From Paenibacillus brevis (GTDB lineage: Bacteria; Bacillota; Bacilli; Paenibacillales; Paenibacillaceae), in NCBI RefSeq assembly GCF_018919145.1, contig NZ_JAHLQJ010000027.1, positions 1-50,231 of the forward strand: DNA of 50,231 nt. The letters run 5' to 3'. Both the position numbers and the translations under genes were made by a program. Under the pieces are notes generated by a model. That model was not told the DNA's origin. It made no database searches and saw nothing but the letters and a program-made list of their open reading frames with translations. Positions within the stretch are counted from its first letter, which is position 1. Each line of letters opens with the position of its first letter. Shown piece after piece: positions 33,516 to 42,475 of the stretch.

Positions 33516-33564
33516 ATTATAGGATGGAGAGATAACAAAAAAGACCGTTTCCCAAAAATTCCGC

Positions 33565-33610
33565 AAAAAAAGTTGGGCAAGAAAAGATACTGACCTTTTC
33601 AGCCCAACAT
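33565..33610 (-). terminator. Terminator after the YpmB-like gene
   Basis: On minus, GTTGGGC and AAAAG pair with CTTTT and GCCCAAC, followed by TTTTTTT. It lies 130 bp after the YpmB-like stop. Confidence 0.8.
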
Positions 33611-33631
33611 TAGCTAGTTTTTGTTCATTCA

Positions 33632-33708
33632 TTTTTCTGCACTAAAATCGCCGTATGAACACCCGACCCAGCATGTTTAATGTTTTTTTGCACTAAAATT
33701 ACCGAATG
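33632..33708. repeat. Two copies of a 26-bp direct repeat (period 51 bp)
   Basis: Copies at 33632-33657 and 33683-33708 share TTTTT, TGCACTAAAAT, CCG and ATG, about 22 of 26 bases. No coding role is visible. Confidence 0.6.
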
Positions 33709-33739
33709 GGTCTCCATCCCGGCAATTTGTGCTTACTGT

Positions 33740-34225
33740 CTACCGGTTCGGCAGGGTGAAAACTTCATCCAACGGCTTACCGTCACTAAATCGATAGAAT
33801 TTATAGTAGTGATGCGCTTTCTCTTTATAAAAAACTTGCCATACATATTCGTTCTCATAAATTCCTGGCATCAGACGAACAATGGTGCTGTTAGGCAGTT
33901 CTTCCTTAATGATGCTTCTCACTTGGGATTCCGAGACCCCTTCCGAGAGAAGCTTCACCTCGGCCTGCCCACCCTCGGGCAGCCAGACCATCACCTGTTC
34001 GCCGTCTTCGTTCTGTCCCTCTACCACCCAGCATACCTTGTCCCAGACCGATTTCCATACTTCATCAGACTTGACAAGCGTAGTCTCCGCCTTCGCCCTC
34101 TGCACAGCAAGATTCTCCGCCTGCCAGGTGTCATCATAAACATATAGATAAAAACGATAGAGGCCAAGCAGAATAAACGCAAGGATGATAAAGGAAAGCA
34201 ATATCCATTTGGTTCTGTTACGCAA
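33740..34225 (-). CDS. YpmB-like membrane-anchored protein
   Basis: It has 161 residues from TTG 34225, preceded by GGAAGGGAG. An N-terminal helix (8-26) is followed by a small outside domain resembling B. subtilis YpmB (DUF5590/PepSY-like), including the C-terminal YVWQVFYKEKAHHYYKFYRFSDGK. B. subtilis ypmB lies near asnS and dinG, consistent with this neighbourhood. Function unknown. It follows the amidohydrolase gene by 71 bp and precedes a terminator. Confidence 0.8.
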   Translation of the reverse strand: MRNRTKWILLSFIILAFILLGLYRFYLYVYDDTWQAENLAVQRAKAETTLVKSDEVWKSVWDKVCWVVEGQNEDGEQVMVWLPEGGQAEVKLLSEGVSESQVRSIIKEELPNSTIVRLMPGIYENEYVWQVFYKEKAHHYYKFYRFSDGKPLDEVFTLPNR

Positions 34226-34296
34226 AAGCTCCCTTCCTTTCCTCTTCTGAATGGCTTTCTATAAAAGTTAAGCTTAGATAGAATAAGAAGCCGATC

Positions 34297-35595
34297 CTAT
34301 CGTGCAAGCAAGCCCTCAAAGGCTCTTTGCGCTTCGAACAAAATTTTTTCTTCATCCAGAGTCAGACATTCCCGTGATTTGACGATCTGCTTGCCGTCTA
34401 CCCAGACATGCTCGACATCTTGGCCGGCAGCGGAATATACCGCATGAGAGATATAATCGGTCTTCGGTAGGAAATGAGCCTGCTTCAGGTTCAAGGCGAT
34501 AAAGTCCGCCTTCATTCCCGCTGCCAGCACACCTGTCTCGTCAAGGAACAACGACTTCGCGCCATATTCCGTTCCCATACGAAGTGCTTCGGCAGCCGGA
34601 ATCGCGGTCGGGTCTCCTGTTACTCCTTTATGGATCAGTGCGGCGAGGCGAATCTCCTCGAACATATCCAGGTTGTTATTGCTGGCTGCGCCATCCGTAC
34701 CCAAGGATACCGTCACACCTGCCCGCAGCAGCTCCGGTACACGGGCTACTCCGGAGGCAAGCTTCAGGTTGCTTCCCGGGTTGTGGGAGACGGCTACGCG
34801 ATGCTCGGCAAGCATAGCAATTTCTTCGTCAGTCAAATGCACCGCATGCGCAAGCAAAGACGGACGGCTGAATAAGCCGAGATTCAACAAATGCTGGGCC
34901 GGGCGAACCCCGTAATCCCGAACATTTTGTTCCACTTCCGCTAGAGTCTCCGACATATGGGTATGAAGCGGCAGATCCAGATCATGCGCCGCTTGCACGA
35001 TTTTTTCGATATAGTCCGGCGGACAGGTATATGGGGCGTGCGGCGACATCATCGTCGTAATTCTGCCGTTCGCCTTCCCATGCCAATTGCGAGCGAACAA
35101 AACCGCTTCGTCCAGCTTGCGCTGCTGCTCCTCCGGCGGACATAATCCGATTACGCCGCGCGTCAGAACCGCCCGGATGCCGGATTGTTCCACTACTGAG
35201 GCCACCTGATCCATGTGATCATACATATCAAGGAAGGTCGTAGTACCGCTCTTGAGCATCTCAATCACAGACAACGCGGTGCCCCAGTATACATCCTCGC
35301 TAGTGAACTTCGCTTCCATGGGCCACATCTTCTGCTGAAGCCATTCTTGAAGCACCATGTCGTCGCCATAGCCGCGAAGCAGCGACATCGCTGCATGTCC
35401 ATGGGTATTGATTAGACCGGGCAGGAATAGAAGGCCTTTGCCGTCGAATGTCTCGGCCCCTTCCACGCCTTCCGGCCGTTCTTGGCCGATATAAGTGATT
35501 CGATCCCCTTCGATCAGCATATAGCCGCGGATCACGGTTTGTTCTTGATGCAGCACCGCGAATGTGCCGTCTTTAATCAGCCATTTTCGAGTCAT
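34297..35595 (-). CDS. mtaD: Amidohydrolase, probable 5-methylthioadenosine/S-adenosylhomocysteine deaminase
   Basis: The 432-residue TIM-barrel metal enzyme of the ATZ/TRZ group has metal and catalytic elements NTHGHAAM, HTHMSE, LLAHAVHLT and SLGTDGAASNNNLDMFEE. The MtaD group deaminates MTA, SAH or adenosine, and the SNNNLD segment fits this subgroup. Other nucleoside or guanine-type deaminase specificities are possible. Its start lies inside the rex 3' end (23-bp overlap), so the two are co-transcribed. Confidence 0.88.
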   Translation of the reverse strand: MTRKWLIKDGTFAVLHQEQTVIRGYMLIEGDRITYIGQERPEGVEGAETFDGKGLLFLPGLINTHGHAAMSLLRGYGDDMVLQEWLQQKMWPMEAKFTSEDVYWGTALSVIEMLKSGTTTFLDMYDHMDQVASVVEQSGIRAVLTRGVIGLCPPEEQQRKLDEAVLFARNWHGKANGRITTMMSPHAPYTCPPDYIEKIVQAAHDLDLPLHTHMSETLAEVEQNVRDYGVRPAQHLLNLGLFSRPSLLAHAVHLTDEEIAMLAEHRVAVSHNPGSNLKLASGVARVPELLRAGVTVSLGTDGAASNNNLDMFEEIRLAALIHKGVTGDPTAIPAAEALRMGTEYGAKSLFLDETGVLAAGMKADFIALNLKQAHFLPKTDYISHAVYSAAGQDVEHVWVDGKQIVKSRECLTLDEEKILFEAQRAFEGLLAR

Positions 35596-36235
35596 GGTCT
35601 TTCATTTCCTTTCCGCCGTCCAGATAATAAGCAAGGCTCATTAAATCCGTAGTAAAGTCTGCCGCATGTACCCGCACTTCAGCCGGAACCTTGAGAATAG
35701 TCGGCGCAAAATTCAAAATGGCTCCAATGCCTGCAGCCACGAGCTTGTCAGCAACACGCTGGGCTTCAGCTGCAGGTACGGTGATAATGCCGATCCGGAT
35801 ATTATTGTTGCGTACCGTTTCGTCCAGCATCTCAATCGGCTGAATTTCAATATTATTGATTTTCCCGCCGATCTTACCGGGACTCGCATCAAATACGGCG
35901 ACGATCTTCATATTGTCCTTTACATAGGCATTATAATTCGATAACGCTTGTCCGAGATTACCAGCTCCGATCAGCGCCACATTAATCTGTTGATCCAGAT
36001 TCAGGATTTGTTGAATTTTCTCAATCAAATAAGCCACATCATAGCCGATCCCTTTCCGGCCAAAGTCACCGAAATAGGCGAGATCCTTACGAATTTGCGC
36101 CGGATTCAGATCCAGCTTCTGTCCGAGCTCCTGAGATGAAACCGTGGATACCTCTCGGCGGCTTAATTCATTAAGAAAACGCAAATAGACTGGCAATCTA
36201 CGCACAACGGCGTCTGAAATTTTTTCTGACTTCAT
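35573..36235 (-). CDS. rex: Redox-sensing transcriptional repressor Rex
   Basis: The 220-residue regulator senses the NADH/NAD+ ratio and represses fermentation and anaerobic genes. The N-terminal winged helix (VSSQELGQKLDLNPAQIRKDLAYFGDFGRKGIGY) and Rossmann domain (VALIGAGNLGQALSNY) are typical; the FRKDLSYFG-like recognition motif is RKDLAYFG. It precedes the amidohydrolase gene. It could influence the respiratory genes and hbd-ackA in this window; no TTGTGA...TCACAA Rex site was convincingly found near them. Confidence 0.96.
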   Translation of the reverse strand: MKSEKISDAVVRRLPVYLRFLNELSRREVSTVSSQELGQKLDLNPAQIRKDLAYFGDFGRKGIGYDVAYLIEKIQQILNLDQQINVALIGAGNLGQALSNYNAYVKDNMKIVAVFDASPGKIGGKINNIEIQPIEMLDETVRNNNIRIGIITVPAAEAQRVADKLVAAGIGAILNFAPTILKVPAEVRVHAADFTTDLMSLAYYLDGGKEMKDHDSKMAD

Positions 36236-36273
36236 TGATTATCCCCCTATTATTGACGCAAATTAAGAAGCGT

Positions 36274-39135
36274 TTACGGATTTTCCGGGTCCAGCCATTC
36301 CGCAATGCGTGGAACCATCTGGCCAAGTGGCATATGCTCCATTTTGGGTCCGGGCAAAGAATACAAAAAGTACTTTCCGTAATAAGATTCCAGAATTCTA
36401 GTATCGTACACAATGACGATTCCCCGATCCTGAGAAGTGCGCACCAGCCGTCCGAAGCCTTGCTTGAACCGGATGACGGCCTGCGGAACGGACAGCTTCA
36501 TGAAGGGATTCTTCTTCTCTTGCTGCAGCCGTTCGCTCTTTGCTTCCACAAGCGGATGATTCGGCGGTTGAAACGGCAGGCGAACAATCGCTAGGCTCGT
36601 GAGCGCATCTCCCGGGATATCTACGCCCTCCCAGAAGCTGCTGGTTCCCAGCAGTACGGATGCTTGCTGCCCCTGGAACCGGCGGGTAAGCTTGGTCCGG
36701 CTGCCGCTGTCCATGCCTTGGCCGATTACCGAAATATTGTGCGAGGATAGCAGCTCTTTAAGCGGATCATAGACCTGCCTCAGCATCCGGTAGGAGGTGA
36801 ACAGCACGAGCATCCGGCCTTGAGTTACGATCGCTGTGTCCGCCAAGGAGCGGACGAGCGTACTGACAAAGTAATCATCCCCTACGCTTCCCTTCACGCT
36901 TGGAAAGTCCCGCGGAATCACAAGCAAGGCCTGTTCGCGGTAATTAAAAGGCGAAGGAAGCATGGAGGTCATGAGCCGGTCTTGGGCCTGCGCCTCCTGT
37001 AGACCTAATTGGTCAATCATATATTGGAAGGATTTGTCCACCGACAAGGTGGCAGATGTCATAACAATGCTCTTCTTCCGCTCGAAGAAGTAGTTCTTGA
37101 GCTGCTCGCTGACATCAATCGGCACGGCAAAAATCTGCAAGGATTTGCTTCGATAGTTCCCGTTGCCTTCAATCCAGTAGACGGTGTTTACGTCCTCCAG
37201 CTTCATGAAGGAACGCAGTGCGTCCCGTTCAGTTCCCAGGTCCTTGATTAACCCGGTTATATCAGTAATTAGACTTTCGGAGCCAAAATCCTGCTCGTCC
37301 TGCTCTTTAAGCTCGGTAAGCAGCTTCTCGGCCTTGCGTACTATATCTCCAATGGTCACATAAATCTGGTTCTCCATCACGAGCAGTTCATCCCAGCTCT
37401 TCGGCTTCTTGTGCGGCAGCAGCCGCAGCACGAATTGTCCAGGATCTCCGGAAGCGGTGTCGCTCCGCTCCGGCATCAGCGTGAACATCGCTTCAGCCAG
37501 ACGATCCCAATGCTCCTTCACATCAAGGAAAGAAGGATAAAGTCCATCGATAACCGCTCCCCAGGAAGCCGCCCGCTCACTCCCTGATTGCTGAAGCTGC
37601 TGCCTCAGATTCGGAAGCTGACCGTTCTTACTGTCCTTGAATAGCCTTGTCAGGGTATGCACCACTGTGAAATATTTCATTTGCATTCCTAAATGTTTCC
37701 CGGCTACGTCCTCCAAATGGTGGGCTTCATCAATGACAAGACGCTCATAGCCAGGAAGGAGCTGGTGTCCCGCCTGGATGTCCGTGAACAGCTTGGAATG
37801 ATTGGTAATGACTACGTCCGCTACCCCTGCTTCATGCTTCGCTTTGTGATAATAACACTTGCGGAACCATGGACAGGAGCGTCCAAGACAGGAATCCGAT
37901 TCACTCGCCACGGTCTCCCAGAAGTCTCCTCCCCGGTTGCCGAGATTCAGCTCCTCGTCATCCCCGTTCTCTGTCTGGGCAAGCCAGACAATCATTTGAG
38001 CGGCGGTCATGACTTCTTCCTTCGGAGAGACGAAGTCCCTCCTGTTAATTTTATGTTCAAATTTGCGCAAACACAAATAGTGCTGTCTGCCCTTAAATAC
38101 CGCGGCCTTGAACGGGAACGGCACAACCTCGGTCAACAGCGGGATATCCCGCTCGCGCAGTTGCTCCTGAAGGTTGATCGTATGGGTGCTCACCATGACC
38201 TTCTCATCCGTTTTTACGCTGTGATAAATGGCCGGCAGCAAATAACCTAATGATTTCCCTGTCCCTGTGCCCGCTTCTACGAGCAAATGCTTGTCTTCCT
38301 GGAAAGCGGCAGCAACTTCCTTCAGCATCAGGTTCTGCGCTTCACGCTCTTCATATTCAGGCAGTTGCTCCTTCAGAGACGATTGCACCTGCTCCATAAA
38401 TTGCTCGAAGCTGACGCCCTCAAGCGGGTTATTCATCATATCGCTGCGCTCAGGCTCGATATTCATCCAGTCATCGGTCTTTAACGCGAACTGTCTGTAG
38501 TACGTATAACCATCCTGATCCACAGAAGGGTTCTGCTGACGCTGCTCCAGTACTGCATCGAAAAACCAGGCCAGATCACTGTCCTCCCCGGAGAGCAAAT
38601 CCGCCAGTCGCTGTATCGTTAACATCGGCAGCTGGTCCAGCTCTTCCAGACATTTGATGAAGATCAGAGCCGTAGCTAAGGCATCACTATCCGCCTGATG
38701 CGGCCGGTCATGCTCCACCTCGAACTCCGAGGCAACCATCCCTAACTGATACGTCGTCAAGGAGGGATATAATATTTTCAGAAAATCCATGGTATCGAGA
38801 ATTCGCCCTGTATACGGCAGATAGCCGGTCTTATCCAGCGCGCTCTGTAAGTAATTGAAATCAAAGGCGACGTTGTGGCCGACCAGCACGGTGTCACTGA
38901 GCAATGGAACCATCTCCATCATGACCTCGTCCAAATCAGGCGCATCCTTGACGTCCTCTTCGGTAATTCCCGTCAGACTTGTGATGAACGGCGGAATCGG
39001 AATCCCGGGCTTCACAAAAGAACTGTATACACGGGACACCGTCATGTCTTCATCTATAATGGCCAATCCAGCCTGAATAATTACATCCGAGGATTGGTTG
39101 CCCGTGGTTTCAAAATCAAGTACGGCGTATTTCAT
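36274..39135 (-). CDS. dinG: DinG-family helicase with N-terminal 3'-5' exonuclease domain
   Basis: It has 953 residues. The N-terminal DEDDh exonuclease domain (residues 1-165) has Asp7, Glu9 (LDFETTG), Asp92 and the HQADSDA segment. A superfamily 2 XPD-like helicase follows with Walker A AGTGTGKS (288-295) and VIDEAHH (467-473). Cys355, Cys416, Cys421 and Cys427 have the C-x60-C-x4-C-x5-C pattern of the DinG iron-sulfur domain, so an Fe-S cluster is likely. It lies downstream of the panBCD/TPR unit, in the same order as in B. subtilis. Likely role: resolving R-loops or damaged replication structures. Confidence 0.93.
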   Translation of the reverse strand: MKYAVLDFETTGNQSSDVIIQAGLAIIDEDMTVSRVYSSFVKPGIPIPPFITSLTGITEEDVKDAPDLDEVMMEMVPLLSDTVLVGHNVAFDFNYLQSALDKTGYLPYTGRILDTMDFLKILYPSLTTYQLGMVASEFEVEHDRPHQADSDALATALIFIKCLEELDQLPMLTIQRLADLLSGEDSDLAWFFDAVLEQRQQNPSVDQDGYTYYRQFALKTDDWMNIEPERSDMMNNPLEGVSFEQFMEQVQSSLKEQLPEYEEREAQNLMLKEVAAAFQEDKHLLVEAGTGTGKSLGYLLPAIYHSVKTDEKVMVSTHTINLQEQLRERDIPLLTEVVPFPFKAAVFKGRQHYLCLRKFEHKINRRDFVSPKEEVMTAAQMIVWLAQTENGDDEELNLGNRGGDFWETVASESDSCLGRSCPWFRKCYYHKAKHEAGVADVVITNHSKLFTDIQAGHQLLPGYERLVIDEAHHLEDVAGKHLGMQMKYFTVVHTLTRLFKDSKNGQLPNLRQQLQQSGSERAASWGAVIDGLYPSFLDVKEHWDRLAEAMFTLMPERSDTASGDPGQFVLRLLPHKKPKSWDELLVMENQIYVTIGDIVRKAEKLLTELKEQDEQDFGSESLITDITGLIKDLGTERDALRSFMKLEDVNTVYWIEGNGNYRSKSLQIFAVPIDVSEQLKNYFFERKKSIVMTSATLSVDKSFQYMIDQLGLQEAQAQDRLMTSMLPSPFNYREQALLVIPRDFPSVKGSVGDDYFVSTLVRSLADTAIVTQGRMLVLFTSYRMLRQVYDPLKELLSSHNISVIGQGMDSGSRTKLTRRFQGQQASVLLGTSSFWEGVDIPGDALTSLAIVRLPFQPPNHPLVEAKSERLQQEKKNPFMKLSVPQAVIRFKQGFGRLVRTSQDRGIVIVYDTRILESYYGKYFLYSLPGPKMEHMPLGQMVPRIAEWLDPENP

Positions 39136-39218
39136 TGATTTGTAAAGTCCCTTTCTTCCAGTCTATTTAACAGCATAACAGAAGATGGCGAATTTGAAAA
39201 TTGAATGTGAAATGCCTA

Positions 39219-39261
39219 TAAAAAAAAGCGATGCCCCCTTGACAAAGGGTTCTGCATCGCC
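39219..39261 (-). terminator. Terminator after the TPR gene
   Basis: On minus, GGCGATGC/GCATCGC arms with an inner CCCTT/AAGGG stem, followed by TTTTTTTT. It separates the pan/TPR unit from dinG, whose own promoter should lie at 39136-39218. Confidence 0.88.
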
Positions 39262-39291
39262 TGATAATCCTTTCCTTCAACGCCAGAAACA

Positions 39292-39930
39292 TTACAGCAG
39301 AGAGGTCAGTTCGCTTCCATAATGCAGCTTCCCGCTGCTGCGCATGCATGATTCCAGATTCGCCAGCGGCTCTGCCAGGGAAGGATCATGGTAATGAGCC
39401 AGCTTAAAATATTCCTTCGCCTTCAAGCGCACTCCGTTCTGAGCCTCAATGCAGCCGAGTGCATTATAAATGATGGAACGAATACGTTTCGAATCACAGG
39501 TTTCCAGAACGCGCCAGAAATGCGGAACAGCTTGTTCGGATTCATTCAGATGCAGATAACACATTGCCAGATACGTTCGTGCCACCGCGCTATCCGGATA
39601 CTGCTCCACGACCTGTTTAAACTGCGTCAGCGCCTGCGCAAACATCATCAGCTTGTAATACCCTTGACCTTTTACAAAGGCTTCTGCGTCCATCTCAGGC
39701 AGCTCAGGCGCAGGCAGAGCGCCTCCATCCGGGCTGACGCCGGTTTGGCGGAAATGCCCCAGTTTTTCTTCAAAGCCCAGCCATTCCTCAATAATTCCGT
39801 CGCTCATCGTTTTGAGCAGCTGCCACTTGGCAGCCAGCTCCTGACGCGCAGGACCGCTTGCTCCAGGATAATAATGAATGATTTCGTCCAGCATCCCGCT
39901 CATTTCCGCAAACATATGTTGAAACATCAT
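39292..39930 (-). CDS. TPR-repeat protein
   Basis: It has 212 residues from the ATG at 39930 (AAAGGTGG upstream); an open frame to 40032 would read through that site. The N-terminal helical part (MMFQHMFAEMSGMLDEIIHYY) is followed by TPR-like helices (QGYYKLMMFAQALTQFKQVVEQYPDSAVARTYLAMCYLHLNESEQAVPHFWRVLE; KAKEYFKLAHYHDPSLAEPLANLE). It is a scaffold or interaction protein with no assigned function, and the last gene of the panBCD unit. Confidence 0.82.
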   Translation of the reverse strand: MMFQHMFAEMSGMLDEIIHYYPGASGPARQELAAKWQLLKTMSDGIIEEWLGFEEKLGHFRQTGVSPDGGALPAPELPEMDAEAFVKGQGYYKLMMFAQALTQFKQVVEQYPDSAVARTYLAMCYLHLNESEQAVPHFWRVLETCDSKRIRSIIYNALGCIEAQNGVRLKAKEYFKLAHYHDPSLAEPLANLESCMRSSGKLHYGSELTSLL

Positions 39931-40063
39931 CCGCATCCCACCTTTATCGAAAATGAAATCAGTGTGAGCCTTACGTTCATTTTTTGTTATGGGCTCGGAT
40001 TTCATTCCCGCAGGCATTAATTGCATAGCCATGGAGGATAGGGCAAATAGTTCTGGCGTTCAA

Positions 40064-40447
40064 TTACCGAATCGTGGCATGCAGCTCTTGCGCTGCGGTC
40101 TCCACAGGACGGTTATTCTCGTCCACGAACACAACGGTTGGCTTGTGGCTTCTCAGTTCTTCCGCCGACATTTGGGCATAAGAGATGATAATAACATTAT
40201 CGCCCGGTTGAACCAGACGTGCAGCCGCTCCGTTCAGGCAGATGACCCCGCTCCCGCGAGGGCCTGGAATTACATAAGTCTCAAGTCTGGCGCCATTGTT
40301 ATTATTCACAATCTGCACCTTTTCATTTTCCAGTAAATCCGCTGTTTCCATCAAATCCTCATCAATGGTAATGCTGCCAATATAGTTCAAATTCGCTTCC
40401 GTTACGGTTGCACGGTGAATTTTAGATTTCATCATCGTTCTGTACAT
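40064..40447 (-). CDS. panD: Aspartate 1-decarboxylase
   Basis: This pyruvoyl enzyme makes beta-alanine for pantothenate. Using the ATG at 40447 (AAAGGTG 8-9 bases upstream), it has the usual 127 residues and the self-cleavage Gly24-Ser25 in NYIGSITID. The open frame to 40459 would add four residues. It starts just past the panC stop. The catalytic HRATVTEANL and NNNNGARLETY segments are intact. Confidence 0.97.
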   Translation of the reverse strand: MYRTMMKSKIHRATVTEANLNYIGSITIDEDLMETADLLENEKVQIVNNNNGARLETYVIPGPRGSGVICLNGAAARLVQPGDNVIIISYAQMSAEELRSHKPTVVFVDENNRPVETAAQELHATIR

Positions 40448-40451
40448 CGCG

Positions 40452-41345
40452 TTACACACCTTTCTTGCTCAGAATAACGTTGTCGATCAGCCGGGTGCTC
40501 CCGAACTTCACCGCAACAGCAACCAGCGCCTCTCCATCCTCGGCTATTCTCTCGAAATCGCCAAGCGGTTGCAGACCTGGAAAGCGGACGACCTCCACAT
40601 AGTCCACCTCAGCCAGAGGCTCGGCCGAGAATGCTTGTAGCAAGCTTTCTCTTGCCTTGCCCGCTGTCAGGGTATCGCCTTGGTTGAGCTGCTTTTGCAT
40701 CTGCAGTAGCTGACGGGACAATACCAATGCCGCCTCGCGCTCGGCCGGGGCAAGATACACATTGCGGGAGCTCAGCGCCAAGCCGTCCTCTTCCCGCCTA
40801 ATCGGACATGGAACAATCTGGACGGGCATGTTCAAGTCCTTCACCATTTGGGTAATTACGGCTACCTGCTGAGCATCCTTCTGTCCGAAGTAAGCCCGCT
40901 CAGGTTCAACAATATGAAACAGCTTGCTGACAACGGTCGTTACCCCATCGAAATGTCCGGGACGGGAAGCGCCGCACAGCCCTCCAGTCAACTGCTGACT
41001 GACCGTAATCTTGGTTAACGTCTGTGCAGGATACATCTCTTCGACTGACGGCAAGAAGACTGCGTCAACGCCTTCCTGCTCCGCCAGCAGAAGATCCTTC
41101 TCTTCGTCACGCGGATAACGCTCAAAGTCCTCGTTCGGACCAAACTGAATCGGGTTGACGAAGATACTCAGCACCACCAGATCATTGTTGCGTCTTGCTT
41201 CACGCAGCAGGCTGGCATGCCCTTCATGCAAATAACCCATCGTAGGCACGAAGCCTGTCTCAAGGACCTTGCCTTCCAGTGCCGCCTTCAAGCGCTCCTG
41301 CTTCAAATATTGTCTTAAATCCTGAATATTCCGGAATAGGTTCAT
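40452..41345 (-). CDS. panC: Pantothenate synthetase
   Basis: The 297-residue ATP-dependent ligase joins pantoate and beta-alanine. Nucleotidylyltransferase motifs are PTMGYLHEGHASLL near residue 35 and the lower motif RREEDGLALSSRN; VEPERAYFGQKDAQQ is the central block. Its ATG overlaps the panB stop in ATGA. Confidence 0.97.
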   Translation of the reverse strand: MNLFRNIQDLRQYLKQERLKAALEGKVLETGFVPTMGYLHEGHASLLREARRNNDLVVLSIFVNPIQFGPNEDFERYPRDEEKDLLLAEQEGVDAVFLPSVEEMYPAQTLTKITVSQQLTGGLCGASRPGHFDGVTTVVSKLFHIVEPERAYFGQKDAQQVAVITQMVKDLNMPVQIVPCPIRREEDGLALSSRNVYLAPAEREAALVLSRQLLQMQKQLNQGDTLTAGKARESLLQAFSAEPLAEVDYVEVVRFPGLQPLGDFERIAEDGEALVAVAVKFGSTRLIDNVILSKKGV

Positions 41346-42211
41346 TTCACAGTTTCCTCTTTCACTTTCCCGTAAAGACCCGCTATAACGGTATCCTCTG
41401 CATTGAACACATGCTCCTGTGCCGGGAATTGTCTGGTCTTCACTTCATTCACATAAGCCGCAATGCCTTGACGAATTTCAGCGCCGATATCCGCATAGGT
41501 CTTCACGAAGCGCTTCTCGCGGTAGTCGGAATCGTACTTCAGCACGTCGTGGAAGACGAGGACCTGACCGTCTACCGCCCGTCCTGCCCCGATACCAATG
41601 GTAGGCACGGATACAGCCTTCGAAATCGCTTCGGCCACCTCTTCGGTCACGAGCTCCAGCACGATCCCGAATACACCGGCACGCTCCAGCGCCTTGGCAT
41701 CCTCCATGAGACGGCGGGCATCCTGCTCATCCTTGCCTTGCACGCGGTAGCCGCCGATCTGATTGACCGATTGCGGTGTCAAGCCGATATGGCCCAGCAC
41801 CGGCACGCCTGCCTGGACAATGCTCTGCACCTGAAGCGCAATCTCCGCACCGCCCTCCATTTTAACCGCATGGGCATGGCCTTCCTGCATAATTCTTCTT
41901 ACTGTCCGGAGCGTCTCATCAATGCTCCCGTGGTATGTCATGAACGGCAAATCCGCTACAATGAACGTATTCCCGGCAGCACGGGCGACAGAACGGGTAT
42001 GATAGACGATATCGTCCGTAGTCACCGGAATCGTGGAATCATAGCCCAATACTACATTGCCAAGCGAATCTCCAACAAGAATGATGTCGATATCCGCTTC
42101 CTCCGCCAGCTTCGCGGAAGGGTAGTCATAGGCTGTAATCATCGTGATCGGGTTGCCTTCCTGTTTCATTTTTCTCATCTTCACAATGTTTAGTGCACGT
42201 TTTTCAGCCAT
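41342..42211 (-). CDS. panB: 3-methyl-2-oxobutanoate hydroxymethyltransferase
   Basis: The first enzyme of pantothenate synthesis has the usual (beta/alpha)8 motifs MITAYDYPSAKLAEEADIDIILVGDSLGNVVLGYDSTIPVT and the Glu-containing ELVTEEVAEAISK. The ATG at 42211 (289 residues) is chosen; the ATG at 42220 lies only 3 bases after AAGGAGG, so either could be used. A longer frame to 42310 includes the leader terminator and is not coding. First gene of the panBCD set. Confidence 0.95.
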   Translation of the reverse strand: MAEKRALNIVKMRKMKQEGNPITMITAYDYPSAKLAEEADIDIILVGDSLGNVVLGYDSTIPVTTDDIVYHTRSVARAAGNTFIVADLPFMTYHGSIDETLRTVRRIMQEGHAHAVKMEGGAEIALQVQSIVQAGVPVLGHIGLTPQSVNQIGGYRVQGKDEQDARRLMEDAKALERAGVFGIVLELVTEEVAEAISKAVSVPTIGIGAGRAVDGQVLVFHDVLKYDSDYREKRFVKTYADIGAEIRQGIAAYVNEVKTRQFPAQEHVFNAEDTVIAGLYGKVKEETVK

Positions 42212-42264
42212 CGTTGTCATTATCCTCCTTCGGTATTTTGCACACCAGGGTATTCTGGACGCAC

Positions 42265-42295
42265 AAAAAAAACCTTTTAGTTTGGCACTAAAGGT
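42265..42295 (-). terminator. Terminator in the panB leader
   Basis: On minus, ACCTTTAGT/ACTAAAAGGT with loop GCCAA followed by eight T residues, ending 45 bp before the panB ATGs. There is no good promoter between it and panB, so it may act as an attenuator rather than only ending the birA transcript. Confidence 0.82.
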
Positions 42296-42299
42296 CCCG

Positions 42300-42475
42300 A
42301 ATCCACACAAAAGAAGAGTCGTCTTTCGCTCGTTCTTTCTGTCTCGGTCCTCATCGGCTCAGAGCAGAATCCATGCGATCTTGGAAACTCTGTACTTCAT
42401 TACCTATCTACTTAAGTCTGCCCATCAGAGTGCAATTCGATTTCAATCGATATCGCCTCATGTGGACAGTATAAC
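42300..42475 (-). promoter_or_regulatory. Candidate regulatory RNA leader of panBCD
   Basis: Between a possible -10 TATACT (42473-42468) and the leader terminator lie two imperfect hairpins, 42388-42430 (CTCTG/CAGAG ends) and 42337-42369 (TTCTG/CAGAA ends). Each has CTCTGA near its 5' side. This two-hairpin-before-panB layout recalls the pan motif reported upstream of panB in Bacillota, usually in tandem. I did not verify a covariance match. Confidence 0.4.

Larger units (their letters stand above)
33208..33739. other. 532-bp intergenic region with repeats and a terminator
   Basis: The left part (33208-33360) is AT-rich, as expected for a promoter for the 177-aa gene, but shows no clear hexamers. 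It then holds a 13-bp tandem repeat (33490-33515), a minus-strand terminator (33565-33610) and two copies of a 26-bp repeat (33632-33708). I do not support any coding frame here. Confidence 0.6.

Noticed and set aside
33363..33632. Minus open frame of 89 codons
   Set aside because: It includes the terminator hairpin (33565-33610) and tandem repeat, has no ribosome site and no domain. Treated as intergenic.
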